A stretch of 64,000 nt of DNA from CAISIP01 sp043759735 (GCA_043759735.1 JAYUQC010000070.1:1-64000); one strand, 5' to 3'. Counted from the first letter of the stretch, positions 25,726 through 34,721 are shown. Notes: generated by a model from the letters alone, not told the origin. Numbers and translations are program-made.

Positions 25726-26181
25726 TCAGCGGTTGGCGGCGAACGGTCTTCCGGTCAACCGGAATCCGGCTTTGATGCCCCGTTTGGTGAACCAACCCCG
25801 GTTCATTTCCAGCACGAAACGCACCGGTTTGGCCGAGCAATGCGATTCGGTAGTTTTGGGTTGCATGTCGACCAGGTTGACGATGGTGCCGTCGTCGGCC
25901 ACGAATGCGGCGGTCAGCGCAAGCAAGGTGTTCTTCATCCAAAAACACTGTTGCGCCGGTTCTTCGAATATGAACAACATGCCCTCGTGCTGCGGCATAT
26001 CGGCGCGGAACATAAGGCCGATCTGGCGTTGATCGGGCGTTAGCGCTAGTTGGGTGTTGATCTGGTGCATACCGGCGCCCAGTGTGACGCGCGGCAGATC
26101 GAGTTGAGGCTGTTCCTGCGCCCACACACTGTGTGCCGAGATGGCCAGCGCCAGGCTGCATAGGACAGATCGGATAGGCAT
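25726..26181 (-). CDS. DUF192 family exported protein
   Basis: The 151-residue protein has a signal peptide (MPIRSVLCSLALAISAHSVWAQ) followed by a DUF192 domain with LTPDQRQIGLMFRADMPQHE, GMLFIFEEPAQQCFWMKNT and FVLEMNRGWFTKRGIKAG. The family is periplasmic or secreted and its biochemical role is unknown. The start at 26181 gives a clean signal peptide; the longer open frame upstream does not. It is convergent with sodB. Confidence 0.9.
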   Translation of the reverse strand: MPIRSVLCSLALAISAHSVWAQEQPQLDLPRVTLGAGMHQINTQLALTPDQRQIGLMFRADMPQHEGMLFIFEEPAQQCFWMKNTLLALTAAFVADDGTIVNLVDMQPKTTESHCSAKPVRFVLEMNRGWFTKRGIKAGFRLTGRPFAANR

Positions 26182-26200
26182 GGTTGGGATTGTGGCCGAC

Positions 26201-26229
26201 AAACGAGAAATGCCCGCAAGGCGGGCATT
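26201..26229 (-). terminator. Probable terminator of the Ala/Lys-rich protein gene
   Basis: AATGCCCGC and GCGGGCATT (26209-26217 and 26221-26229) form a perfect nine-pair stem with a three-base loop. On the minus strand it is followed by TTCTCGTTTG, an imperfect T-rich tract. It lies 69 bases after the stop of the gene at 26299-26649 and 27 bases before the DUF192 start. Confidence 0.55.
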
Positions 26230-26298
26230 GTCAAGGCACCTGACGCCGAGGCGCCAGGGTGGCACTTGGCGCCGAGACGCCCGGGTGGACCGTACCGA

Positions 26299-26649
26299 TC
26301 AAGCCTTCGGTGCTACATCTTTCTTGGCAGCCTTCTTCGCAGCTTTTTCTTCCTTCATCTTGGCCGCAGCGGCCATTTTCTCTGCGTCCTTGGCCTTCTT
26401 GGCCGCCGCCTTTTCTTCTTTCATTTTCTTGGCGTCGGCCTTGGCGTCCATCTTGGCATCGGCCTTGGCAGGAGCGGCGGCAACAGCCGGGGTAGCAGCG
26501 GCGGCAGGAGCCGCGACAGCAGCGGGCGCTGCCACTTTGGCGGGTGCGGCAGCAACTGCTGGGGTAGCAGCTTTGGCCGGCGCGGCGGTCTGGGCAAAAG
26601 CGCCAGCGGCAAACAGACCAGCGATCAGGGTGGCGAGAACTTTGTTCAT
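26299..26649 (-). CDS. Exported Ala/Lys-rich low-complexity protein
   Basis: The 116-residue protein starts with a signal peptide (MNKVLATLIAGLFAAGAFAQ). The first half of the mature part is made of Ala/Pro/Val repeats such as PAVAAAPAK. The second half is Lys/Ala/Glu/Met-rich, with two copies of KMKEEKAA, and is likely helical. Composition resembles histone H1-like and other PAKKA-type proteins often seen in Burkholderiales. No enzymatic function is suggested. The high positive charge and export suggest binding to envelope polymers, which is inference. It diverges from icd across a 203-base gap. Confidence 0.75.
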   Translation of the reverse strand: MNKVLATLIAGLFAAGAFAQTAAPAKAATPAVAAAPAKVAAPAAVAAPAAAATPAVAAAPAKADAKMDAKADAKKMKEEKAAAKKAKDAEKMAAAAKMKEEKAAKKAAKKDVAPKA

Positions 26650-26852
26650 GAAGAACTTTCCTAGAAATGGTGTTGGAACGATTTCTTCCCCTCGGGAAGC
26701 CCCCCTGTAACGGTGGCCACATGCGGTCGGTTGACAGTTTGGTGAAAATATTTGACGTTAAAATTCATTGTTGTTCAGGCTGCGAGCCCCTTGCAGTGCC
26801 AGGCCTGCCTCCAACCGGCGCCCGCCGCCGCCATCAACCGAGACCAACATCC

Positions 26853-28106
26853 ATGTACCAGCACATCAAGGTTCCCTCCACTGGCCAGAAGATCACTGTC
26901 AAGGCCGACATGTCGCTCGAAGTGCCGGATCAGCCGATCATTCCCTTCATCGAAGGCGACGGCACTGGCTTGGACATTACGCCGGTCATGCTCAAAGTGG
27001 TCGACGCGGCCGTGGCCAAGGCCTACGGTGGCAAGCGCAAGATCCACTGGATGGAGGTGTACGCTGGCGAAAAATCCACCCGCATCTACGGCCCGGATGT
27101 CTGGCTACCGGAAGAAACCCTCCAGGCGGTCAAGGAGTATGTGGTCTCGATCAAGGGCCCGCTGACGACCCCGGTCGGGGGCGGCATCCGTTCGCTGAAT
27201 GTTGCGTTGCGCCAGGAGCTTGACCTGTATGTCTGCTTGCGGCCGATCCAGTATTTCAAGGGTGTGCCGTCGCCTGTCAAGGAGCCGCACAAGACGAATA
27301 TGGTGATCTTCCGCGAGAACTCGGAGGACATTTACGCGGGTATCGAGTTCGAGGCCGAGTCGGACAAGGCCAAGAAGCTGATCAAGTTCCTGCAAGATGA
27401 GATGGGCGTCAAGAAAATCCGTTTTCCTGCCACGTCGGGTATTGGCATCAAGCCGGTATCGCGCGAAGGCACGGAGCGGCTGGTGCGCAAGGCGATCCAG
27501 TATGCGATCGACAACGACAAGCCCAGTGTGACCATCGTGCACAAGGGCAATATCATGAAGTTCACCGAAGGTGGATTCCGTGACTGGTCGTACGCGCTGG
27601 CGCAGAAGGAGTTCGGGGCCGAGCCCATCGACGGTGGTCCATGGTGCAAATTCAAGAATCCGAAATCGGGCAAGGACATCATCGTCAAGGACAGCATCGC
27701 CGACGCATTCCTTCAGCAGATCCTGTTGCGACCGGCGGAATACAGCGTCATTGCCACGCTCAACTTGAACGGTGACTACATCTCAGATGCACTGGCGGCG
27801 CAGGTGGGCGGCATCGGCATCGCACCGGGTGCCAACCTGAGCGACACCATCGCCATGTTTGAGGCCACCCATGGCACCGCACCCAAATATGCTGGCAAAG
27901 ACTATGTGAACCCAGGCTCCGAGATCCTGTCGGCCGAGATGATGCTGCGCCATATGGGTTGGCTCGAGGCCGCTGATCTGATCATCTCGTCGATGGAGAA
28001 ATCGATCGCCAGCAAGAGGGTCACCTATGACTTCGCCCGGCTGATGGAAGGTGCGACACAGGTCAGTTGCTCGGGCTTCGGCCAGGTGATGATCGACCAC
28101 ATGTAG
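26853..28106 (+). CDS. icd: Isocitrate dehydrogenase [NADP]
   Basis: The enzyme oxidatively decarboxylates isocitrate to 2-oxoglutarate in the TCA cycle. The 417-residue protein has the E. coli-type sequence: GGIRSLNVALRQELDL (whose Ser is the AceK phosphorylation site in E. coli), VIFRENSEDIYAGIEFE, and the adenine-binding region FEATHGTAPKYAG. The ATG at 26853 is chosen because MYQHIKVPSTGQKI matches the family start; an open frame extends to 26667 without similarity. A terminator follows the stop. Confidence 0.98.
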   Translation: MYQHIKVPSTGQKITVKADMSLEVPDQPIIPFIEGDGTGLDITPVMLKVVDAAVAKAYGGKRKIHWMEVYAGEKSTRIYGPDVWLPEETLQAVKEYVVSIKGPLTTPVGGGIRSLNVALRQELDLYVCLRPIQYFKGVPSPVKEPHKTNMVIFRENSEDIYAGIEFEAESDKAKKLIKFLQDEMGVKKIRFPATSGIGIKPVSREGTERLVRKAIQYAIDNDKPSVTIVHKGNIMKFTEGGFRDWSYALAQKEFGAEPIDGGPWCKFKNPKSGKDIIVKDSIADAFLQQILLRPAEYSVIATLNLNGDYISDALAAQVGGIGIAPGANLSDTIAMFEATHGTAPKYAGKDYVNPGSEILSAEMMLRHMGWLEAADLIISSMEKSIASKRVTYDFARLMEGATQVSCSGFGQVMIDHM

Positions 28107-28158
28107 CGATGGCGTCAATCGGGGCCGGCGACGCCGGCGCCCGGCTGACACTAGCCCC

Positions 28159-28194
28159 GCCGCCGTTCCGCAAGGTATCAAGGCGGCTTTTTTT
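28159..28194 (+). terminator. Rho-independent terminator of icd
   Basis: GCCGCC at 28159-28164 pairs with GGCGGC at 28182-28187, followed directly by seven T residues (28188-28194). The loop is long at 17 bases but contains a small CCGCAAGG inner structure. The T run makes termination likely. Confidence 0.75.
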
Positions 28195-28273
28195 CGGACC
28201 CTTGAATCCGTGCCGGGTGGCACCAATTGACTGCTGTCCGGCGCTTCAATCGGACGATCGATAGAATCATCTG

Positions 28274-28636
28274 ATGGTGACCAAGCTTCCCGCGAAACCT
28301 CCGACCCATCCGGTCCAGCTGCCCAAGACCGACGATGGAGAGACTGTCGTCGTCGAGCGCAAGACCCAGAGGGTCAAGCCACCACAGATGTACCAGGTGG
28401 TGATGCTCAACGACGATTACACGCCGATGGAGTTTGTGGTTGTCGTGATCCAGGAGTTTTTCAGCAAAGACCTGGAGGCCGCGACCCAGATCATGCTGAA
28501 GATCCACCTGGAAGGACGTGGTGTTTGCGGTGTGTATTCAAAGGATGTGGCGGCAACCAAGGTCGATCAGGTGCTGGATGCTGCGCACAAGGCCGGACAC
28601 CCGTTGCAATGCGTCAGTGAACCGGTTGACTTGTAA
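28274..28636 (+). CDS. clpS: ATP-dependent Clp protease adaptor ClpS
   Basis: ClpS delivers N-end-rule substrates to ClpA. The 120-residue protein has a flexible N-terminal tail and the ClpS core with QVVMLNDDYTPMEFVVVV, which contains the residues that hold the N-degron, and the LEGRGVCGVYSKDVA segment. It lies 75 bases upstream of clpA on the same strand, as in most proteobacteria. The ATG at 28274 is the only well-placed start. Confidence 0.97.
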   Translation: MVTKLPAKPPTHPVQLPKTDDGETVVVERKTQRVKPPQMYQVVMLNDDYTPMEFVVVVIQEFFSKDLEAATQIMLKIHLEGRGVCGVYSKDVAATKVDQVLDAAHKAGHPLQCVSEPVDL

Positions 28637-28711
28637 GATTTTTGCAGCAGCCGGGCAGGGCATTCAATTCAGATTAAAGTAAAGCACCAACGCAAGGCAG
28701 AAGGAAAGCAC

Positions 28712-31018
28712 ATGATTGCTCAGGAACTGGAAGTGAGCCTGCATATGGCGTTTGTCGAGGCGCGCCAGCAGCGCCACGAATTCATCACGGTCGAGCACCT
28801 GCTTCTGGCATTGCTCGACAATCCGAGCGCGGCCGAAGTGCTGCGAGCCTGCTCGGCCAACATCGACGACCTGCGCAAGTCGCTATCGACCTTTATCAAG
28901 GACAACACGCCCCAGGTCGCTGGATCCGATGATGTCGATACCCAGCCCACGCTTGGGTTTCAGCGCGTCATCCAGCGCGCGATCATGCATGTGCAGTCCA
29001 CCGGCAGCGGCAAGAAGGAAGTGACCGGCGCCAATGTGTTGGTCGCCATTTTTGGCGAGAAGGATTCGCATGCGGTGTATTACCTGCACCAGCAGGGCGT
29101 GACCCGGCTGGATGTGGTGAACTTTATCGCGCACGGCATCAAGAAAACCGATCCACCGGAGCCTACCAAGTCGGGCGAAAGTCAGGCCGAGTCGGAGGAG
29201 GGCGGCGAAAAACCCGAAAAACAATCACCGCTGGAGCAGTACACCCAGAACTTGAACCAATTGGCGAAGGAAGGCAAGATCGATCCGCTGATCGGGCGCG
29301 AGTACGAGGTCGAGCGTGTTATCCAGATCCTGTGCCGCCGGCGCAAGAACAATCCGTTGCTCGTGGGCGAGGCCGGCGTCGGCAAAACGGCTATTGCCGA
29401 GGGCCTGGCCTGGCGCATCACGCAAAAGGAAGTGCCGGAAATCCTGGCCGAGTCTGTGGTTTATTCGCTGGATATGGGTGCGTTGCTGGCCGGAACCAAG
29501 TACCGGGGCGACTTTGAGCAGCGGCTCAAGGGCGTACTCAAGTCGCTCAAGGACAAGCCGAACGGCATTTTGTTCATCGATGAAATCCACACCTTGATCG
29601 GAGCCGGTGCTGCGTCGGGCGGCACACTGGACGCGTCCAACCTGCTCAAGCCGGGACTGAGCTCGGGCGCGCTCAAGTGCATTGGCGCAACCACCTTCAC
29701 CGAGTACCGCGGCATCTTCGAGAAAGATGCAGCCTTGTCGCGCCGTTTCCAGAAGGTCGACGTGGTTGAACCGACAATCGAGCAGACAGTGGAGATACTC
29801 AAGGGTCTCAAGTCCCGCTTCGAGGAGCACCACAACGTCAAGTACGCGGTTGCGGCCTTGCAAGCAGCTGCTGAACTCAGCGCCAAATACATCAACGACC
29901 GACATCTGCCGGACAAGGCTATCGACGTCATCGACGAGGCGGGTGCTGCGCAGCGCATCTTGCCGGTATCCAAGCGCAAGAAGACGATCACCAAGACCGA
30001 GGTGGAGGACATCGTGGCCAAGATCGCGCGCATTCCGCCGGCCAACGTCTCGAACGACGACCGCGGCAAACTCAGGACGCTCGAGCGCGATCTCAAGAGC
30101 GTGGTGTTTGGACAGGACAAGGCGCTTGACGTGCTCGCGTCCGCGGTAAAGATGGCGCGTTCCGGTCTGGGTCGGGGGGACAAACCGATCGGCTCGTTCC
30201 TGTTCAGCGGCCCCACTGGCGTTGGCAAGACCGAGGCCGCGAAGCAACTGGCCTACATCATGGGCATCGACCTGATTCGTTTCGACATGAGCGAATATAT
30301 GGAGCGACATGCGGTGAGCCGGCTGATCGGCGCGCCGCCGGGTTATGTGGGTTTCGACCAGGGCGGCCTTTTGACCGAGGCGGTGACCAAGAAGCCGCAT
30401 TGCGTGCTGCTGCTCGATGAGATCGAAAAGGCGCATCCGGACATATTCAATGTGCTGCTGCAGGTCATGGACCACGGCACCTTGACCGACAACAACGGAC
30501 GCAAGGCGGATTTTCGCAATGTCATCATCATCATGACGACCAACGCGGGTGCCGAGGCGATGAACAAGGCGGTAATCGGTTTCACCAACAAGCACGAAGT
30601 GGGCGACGAACTGGCGGACATCAAACGCCTGTTCACACCCGAGTTCCGCAATCGGTTGGATGCCACCGTCAGCTTCAAGGCGCTGGACGAGAACGTCATC
30701 CTGCGGGTGGTCGACAAGTTCCTGTTGCAGCTCGAGACCCAATTGACCGAGAAAAAGGTCGATGTCACGTTCTCTGATCAGTTGCGCAAGCACCTGGCCA
30801 AGAAGGGCTTCGACCCGCTGATGGGTGCACGCCCGATGCAGCGCCTGATCCAGGATACGATCCGCCGCGCACTGGCAGACGAGCTGCTGTTTGGGCGCCT
30901 GACCGAAGGCGGCCGCCTGACGGTGGACCTGGACGATAAGGACGAGGTCTTGCTCGATATCGTGTCGGTGCCCAAGAAAGAGGGCAAGGCGAAACCGGAA
31001 GAAGCTGCTGTCGGATAG
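28712..31018 (+). CDS. clpA: ATP-dependent Clp protease ATP-binding subunit ClpA
   Basis: ClpA is the double-ring AAA+ unfoldase that works with ClpP. The 768-residue protein has the N-terminal ClpS-binding domain (MIAQELEVSLHMAFVEARQ onward), a first AAA domain with Walker A GEAGVGKTA, a second with GPTGVGKTEA and Walker B LLLDEIEKAHP, and the C-terminal D2-small domain. The IGF loop for ClpP docking is visible as VIGFTNKHE. AAGGAAAG precedes the ATG. It follows clpS directly. Confidence 0.98.
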   Translation: MIAQELEVSLHMAFVEARQQRHEFITVEHLLLALLDNPSAAEVLRACSANIDDLRKSLSTFIKDNTPQVAGSDDVDTQPTLGFQRVIQRAIMHVQSTGSGKKEVTGANVLVAIFGEKDSHAVYYLHQQGVTRLDVVNFIAHGIKKTDPPEPTKSGESQAESEEGGEKPEKQSPLEQYTQNLNQLAKEGKIDPLIGREYEVERVIQILCRRRKNNPLLVGEAGVGKTAIAEGLAWRITQKEVPEILAESVVYSLDMGALLAGTKYRGDFEQRLKGVLKSLKDKPNGILFIDEIHTLIGAGAASGGTLDASNLLKPGLSSGALKCIGATTFTEYRGIFEKDAALSRRFQKVDVVEPTIEQTVEILKGLKSRFEEHHNVKYAVAALQAAAELSAKYINDRHLPDKAIDVIDEAGAAQRILPVSKRKKTITKTEVEDIVAKIARIPPANVSNDDRGKLRTLERDLKSVVFGQDKALDVLASAVKMARSGLGRGDKPIGSFLFSGPTGVGKTEAAKQLAYIMGIDLIRFDMSEYMERHAVSRLIGAPPGYVGFDQGGLLTEAVTKKPHCVLLLDEIEKAHPDIFNVLLQVMDHGTLTDNNGRKADFRNVIIIMTTNAGAEAMNKAVIGFTNKHEVGDELADIKRLFTPEFRNRLDATVSFKALDENVILRVVDKFLLQLETQLTEKKVDVTFSDQLRKHLAKKGFDPLMGARPMQRLIQDTIRRALADELLFGRLTEGGRLTVDLDDKDEVLLDIVSVPKKEGKAKPEEAAVG

Positions 31019-31097
31019 GCGCGCAGGCTTCAGCCGCAGCAGGTAGCGCGGCTTCACGGGCCGCTGGTTGATGGGCGCAGTGGTGGTGGAGCGGTAG

Positions 31098-31583
31098 CTA
31101 TTGCGCGAAGCGGTCGCGGATCGATTCGATGCGTTGTCGATTGACGCCAAGGTCACTTTGACCGATCCGGCTGGCCGAACGGACCTGGATCAAGCCGGGT
31201 GCGCGATCGAGCCAGAATTCCGCGTCGTCATTGAACCGCAGCAGCGCAGTTTCGAACCGTACCCGTATATAGTCCGGCCGTTCGGTGACGATGGTCGCCC
31301 CGTCCGACTGGCGTAGCACAATAGCCAGTTTAGCCATGGCCGCTGCTCCGTTGCCGGCATAGCGCAGCGGCGCGATGCGCGCATAGTCTCTTTGCGGGTG
31401 GTCCGGATACAGGTCCGCCTGGCTGGAGACGCTGTTAGGCGTTGGCGAAGGTGCAACCAGCCGGCCGTTCTGCACGCCAAGGGCCTCTGGCGCACTACCT
31501 GCGAGAAATCCTGCCCTCCCAAACCCGATGACCGCCAGCACCACCAGCACGACCGAAACAAGAATCCAGCGCAGCATCCGCAT
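31098..31583 (-). CDS. DUF1499 family membrane-anchored protein
   Basis: The 161-residue protein starts with a hydrophobic segment (LRWILVSVVLVVLAVIGFGR) that is a signal anchor or uncleaved signal. The DUF1499 domain follows, with LGVQNGRLVAPSPTPNSVSSQ near the start and RSASRIGQSDLGVNRQRIE near the end. The usual family motif has Cys residues in the CPxSPNCVSS region; here these are replaced by Ser, which is unusual. Function is unknown. It is convergent with clpA. Confidence 0.85.
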   Translation of the reverse strand: MRMLRWILVSVVLVVLAVIGFGRAGFLAGSAPEALGVQNGRLVAPSPTPNSVSSQADLYPDHPQRDYARIAPLRYAGNGAAAMAKLAIVLRQSDGATIVTERPDYIRVRFETALLRFNDDAEFWLDRAPGLIQVRSASRIGQSDLGVNRQRIESIRDRFAQ

Positions 31584-31689
31584 GATGCGCGTCAGTCTAA
31601 TCGGAAGCGTCGGATTTGACGGTGGCGCGCGAGAATCGTTTTGGCCTCGGCCCGCTCACGCGGCCCGGGAGTGTGCACTGCGGCCGGTT

Positions 31690-32751
31690 CTATCGAAATC
31701 CGACCCGATCCAGCATCTGTTGGACCTTGACCTGGTTCATGCCGATCTGGCCGATCGGCACGGTCTCGCTCTTGAACGATCCGCCGGTCATGGCCTTGAG
31801 TGCCGGGTTGTTGATCTCCACGCCTTTCGCTGCGGGCCATTCATTGTTTCCCGTCGCAAAATGGTTCTGTGCGGGCGCGCTGGCCAGGTATTCCAGAAAT
31901 TTCACCGCGTTAGCCGGGTTCTTCGCATTGCGGGCCACCGCCCCGCCGGCGATGTTCACATGCGTACCCCAGCTCGACTGGTTGGGAAACACAACGCCAA
32001 CCCGTTCCGCGACGGCCTTGTCTTCCGGTTTGTCCGAACGCATGATGCGGGCAAGGTAATAGGAATTGGTGACCGCGATGGCACATTCGCCCGAGGCGAC
32101 GCCTCTGATCTGATCGGTGTCGCCGCCCTTGGGCGAACGGGCGAGATTGGCGACCACGCCGCGCAACCATTGCTCGGCTTTCTGCTCGCCCAGGTGCTCG
32201 GTCACCGCGCCGAACAACGACAGGTTGTAGGGATGCGAACCCGACCGAATGCACAATCTGCCCCTGTGTTTCGAATCGGCCAGTTTTTCATAGGTGTCGA
32301 TGTCCGCCTGCTGAACCTTGGCCTTGTCAAACACGATGATCCGGGCACGGGTGGAAAATCCGAACCACGCGGTATTGCCGGATGCGTCTGGCTTGCTGCG
32401 CAGTTGCGAAGGAATGGCCTGTTCCAGCACGGGGGACCGGATGCTCTGAAACAACCCGTCGGATTCGCCACGCCACAGGCGTGATGCGTCCACCAGCAAA
32501 ATGACGTCCGCTGCGGACGCCGTGCCCTCCGCTTTCAGGCGCGCGAGAATGCCGGCGTCGTCGGAGTCCACCCGGTTGATCTTGATGCCGCTGGACTTGG
32601 TGAAGTCGCTGTACAGGGCCTCATCCGTCGGATAGTGGCGGGCCGAATAGATATTGAGTTCGCCGGTTTGCGCGTGGACCAGGGTTGCGGTGGCAAGAAA
32701 GCCGGCGGCGAGGGCGAACTTCAGGGGCTGGTTGATGGGGAGGTTGTACAT
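31690..32751 (-). CDS. Iron(III) ABC transporter substrate-binding protein (FbpA/FutA type)
   Basis: The 353-residue periplasmic protein has a signal peptide ending near LVHAQ and the ferric-binding fold: GELNIYSARHYPTDEAL at the mature start, RVDSDDAGILARLKAEG, and the CAIAVTNSYYLARIM segment whose paired Tyr residues coordinate iron in the family. The C-terminal part ends with QVKVQQMLDRVGFR. No permease or ATPase gene is next to it, so it is an orphan here and must work with a transporter encoded elsewhere. A perfect Fur-like palindrome lies 47 bases upstream. Confidence 0.92.
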   Translation of the reverse strand: MYNLPINQPLKFALAAGFLATATLVHAQTGELNIYSARHYPTDEALYSDFTKSSGIKINRVDSDDAGILARLKAEGTASAADVILLVDASRLWRGESDGLFQSIRSPVLEQAIPSQLRSKPDASGNTAWFGFSTRARIIVFDKAKVQQADIDTYEKLADSKHRGRLCIRSGSHPYNLSLFGAVTEHLGEQKAEQWLRGVVANLARSPKGGDTDQIRGVASGECAIAVTNSYYLARIMRSDKPEDKAVAERVGVVFPNQSSWGTHVNIAGGAVARNAKNPANAVKFLEYLASAPAQNHFATGNNEWPAAKGVEINNPALKAMTGGSFKSETVPIGQIGMNQVKVQQMLDRVGFR

Positions 32752-32797
32752 GGCGGATGGCTATTGATTGAAGATATGAGCCAATGATAAATCAAAC

Positions 32798-32810
32798 GCG
32801 AATCATTCGC
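32798..32810. promoter_or_regulatory. Candidate Fur box
   Basis: GCGAATCATTCGC is a perfect 13-base inverted repeat whose centre GAATCATTC matches the core of Fur sites. AT-rich flanks (TGATAAATC to the left, AATAACTTTT to the right) extend the similarity. It is placed 47 bases before the iron-binding protein gene (leftward) and 21 bases before the patatin gene (rightward). Regulation by Fur is inferred from motif and context. Confidence 0.6.
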
Positions 32811-32830
32811 AATAACTTTTGGTAAAATTG

Positions 32831-33829
32831 ATGACCAATGCAAGGACGACGACGTCAATTGGCCGGCGCGTCGTAGCTGAACAGGCCCCTGCAACCGGTT
32901 GTGACCGAGCGATTCTTGGCCGCGCGGCGTGTTGCTGGTCGCGATGGCTGTCAGTCAGTCTGCTGTTGGTGTTGGTGGCATGTGCATCCACCGAGCCGTC
33001 GGTCAACCCCGTGGTGCAGCCGCCAGCGGCGGTTGCGGTGGTCAAGCCTGCACCTCGGATCGGATTGGCGCTCGGTGGCGGCGCCGCACGCGGGTTTGCC
33101 CATGTCGGCGTGATCCAGGTACTCGAGGAGGCGGGTATTCGTCCCGACTTTGTTGTCGGCACGTCTGCCGGCAGCGTGGTTGCGGCGATATACGCCAGTG
33201 GACGCAATGGTGCGCAATTGCAGCAGATCGCCGAAAGCATGGAAGAGGCCAGCCTGACAGATTGGACACTTCCGTTGTTTGGCCGAGGCCTGCTGCGGGG
33301 CGACGCGATCGCACGCTACGTCAATGGCCATGTCGGCGGGCGGCCCATCGAGTCGATGGGTATCGCACTGGGCATTGTCGCCACCGACTTGCAATCCGGC
33401 GAAGGCATCCTGTTTCGCCGCGGCGACACTGGACTGGCCGTTCGCGCGTCCAGTGCGGTGCCGTCGCTGTTTCAGCCGGTGCGCATCGCGGGCCGCGAGT
33501 ATGTCGATGGTGGCCTGGTGGCGCCGGTTCCGGTGCGGTATGCCCGCCATATGGGCGCGGACCTGGTGATCGCGGTGGATATCTCGAATGCGCCGGACAA
33601 CTATGCCCCCGAGGGGGTGTTGCAGGTGCTGATGCAGACCTTCGCCATCATGGGCAAGAGCATCAATGCCCTGGAGTTGCGCCATGCGGATGTCGTCGTG
33701 CAGCCGGTGCTGACCGGCGTCGGCAGTGCGGATTTCTCCGTGCGGCGCCGTTCGATCGAAGCGGGCCGCGCCGCCATGCTCGCCGCCTTGCCAGCCTACA
33801 GGGCGCGCCGGGCCGTTCTGATGCAATAA
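32831..33829 (+). CDS. Patatin-like phospholipase, probable lipoprotein
   Basis: The 332-residue protein carries a patatin domain with the oxyanion Gly-rich loop LGGGAARGFAHVGV, the nucleophile elbow GTSAGS and the catalytic Asp in YVDGGLV. Before it is a hydrophobic segment, LSVSLLLVLVACAST, whose LVAC fits a lipobox, preceded by about 38 residues that look too long for a normal lipoprotein signal. The true start could therefore be downstream of 32831. It resembles RssA/NTE-type esterases. The Fur-like palindrome lies just upstream. Confidence 0.88.
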   Translation: MTNARTTTSIGRRVVAEQAPATGCDRAILGRAACCWSRWLSVSLLLVLVACASTEPSVNPVVQPPAAVAVVKPAPRIGLALGGGAARGFAHVGVIQVLEEAGIRPDFVVGTSAGSVVAAIYASGRNGAQLQQIAESMEEASLTDWTLPLFGRGLLRGDAIARYVNGHVGGRPIESMGIALGIVATDLQSGEGILFRRGDTGLAVRASSAVPSLFQPVRIAGREYVDGGLVAPVPVRYARHMGADLVIAVDISNAPDNYAPEGVLQVLMQTFAIMGKSINALELRHADVVVQPVLTGVGSADFSVRRRSIEAGRAAMLAALPAYRARRAVLMQ

Positions 33830-33916
33830 GCTGGCAGTTTTCCGGCCAATGCCACCCGGGCTGCCGGTCGTTCAAGCGGCATCGGGTTGCCTGGCCCCGA
33901 TACGGGGGACCACCGA

Positions 33917-34543
33917 TTACAGGTCATCGACCGTCGGGATGATGACGATGTCGATCGCCTCCGTCCGGTTGCGCACACTGACCTGCGCATGCCGGTAGCC
34001 TGACACATCCAGTCCAGCGTGATGCGCCATCGGCGCGGAGACGATCAGCTGGCACTGGAATTGCTCGGTCTGGTCCTGCAGGCGACTCGTGGTGTTGACG
34101 GTATCGCCCACGGCCGTGAGGTAGGTCGCCACCCCGCGCCCCATGTGTCCGACCACCGTGGGTCCGCAATGGATGCCGATGCCCAGTTGCAAGGGGCTGG
34201 CCAGTTCGTACCAGGACCGTCGGAACCAGCAGCCCCAACCCCAACTGGACAGCCTGCCACAAGGGCATGCGCAGATGGCGACGCAGGTAAATGGACCAGA
34301 AGGCCAGCAGCAAATGAACCAGCAGGGCGCCAGGCAGCAGTGTCGAGCCAACCGGATTGCGCCAGATTGCAATAAACAGCACAAGCGGCCCGCTTCCATG
34401 GCCTGCAGCGAAACAAGTCCGAGCGCATGGTTCATCAGATGGGTGCTGACGAAGCCGAACAGCACCAGCCCCGCATAAAGCCGCGCGCGCCGCACCCGAG
34501 CCGTATCGAGCCAGGATGCCCATGCTGGCGATGGCAGCTGCAT
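33917..34543 (-). pseudogene. Degraded adenylate/guanylate cyclase gene
   Basis: Pieces of one membrane-bound class III cyclase can be read in two frames. From 34543 the first frame gives ARLYAGLVLFGFVSTHLMNH and ALGLVSLQAMEAG. Near 34385 the similarity moves to another frame (FIAIWRNPVGSTLLPGALLV to LGLLVPTVLVRT), which implies a one-base change. Near 34200 it returns to the first frame at LGIGIHCGPTVVGHMG and ends with VGDTVNTTSRLQDQTEQF. The part with the metal-binding Asp residues and the catalytic core start is missing, so there is also an internal deletion. The start is approximate. An intact cyclase of different membrane type is at 52903-54222. Confidence 0.8.
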
Positions 34544-34715
34544 TGCCGGCACGTTCGGGCTAGGGCGACGGCAGGCCCAGCCGGGCCATGGGCCAGGGGC
34601 GGGTTGCGACAACCGTCAAGGACAACATGACCCGATGCTAGCGCGGTTTGGGCGCCATACCAGGGCATCGTGGGCCCGGCCCGTGTCTGGCGCCTATTGG
34701 CAAAATCGGCGCACC

Positions 34716-34721
34716 TATAAT
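34716..34721 (+). promoter_or_regulatory. Candidate -10 element before the first glycosyltransferase
   Basis: A perfect TATAAT lies 79 bases before the ATG at 34801. A TTGGCA at 34697-34702 is spaced only 13 bases away, too short for a normal -35, so the promoter is partly supported. Confidence 0.4.

Noticed and set aside
26731..26764. TTGACA and TAAAAT as an icd promoter
   Set aside because: The spacing of 22 bases is too long for a sigma-70 promoter and the alternatives in the gap are no better.
29225..31156. A 643-codon open frame on the minus strand opposite clpA
   Set aside because: It mirrors the codon pattern of clpA, has no recognisable domain, and its composition (many His, Arg, Leu, Gln) is typical of the antisense of a GC-rich gene.
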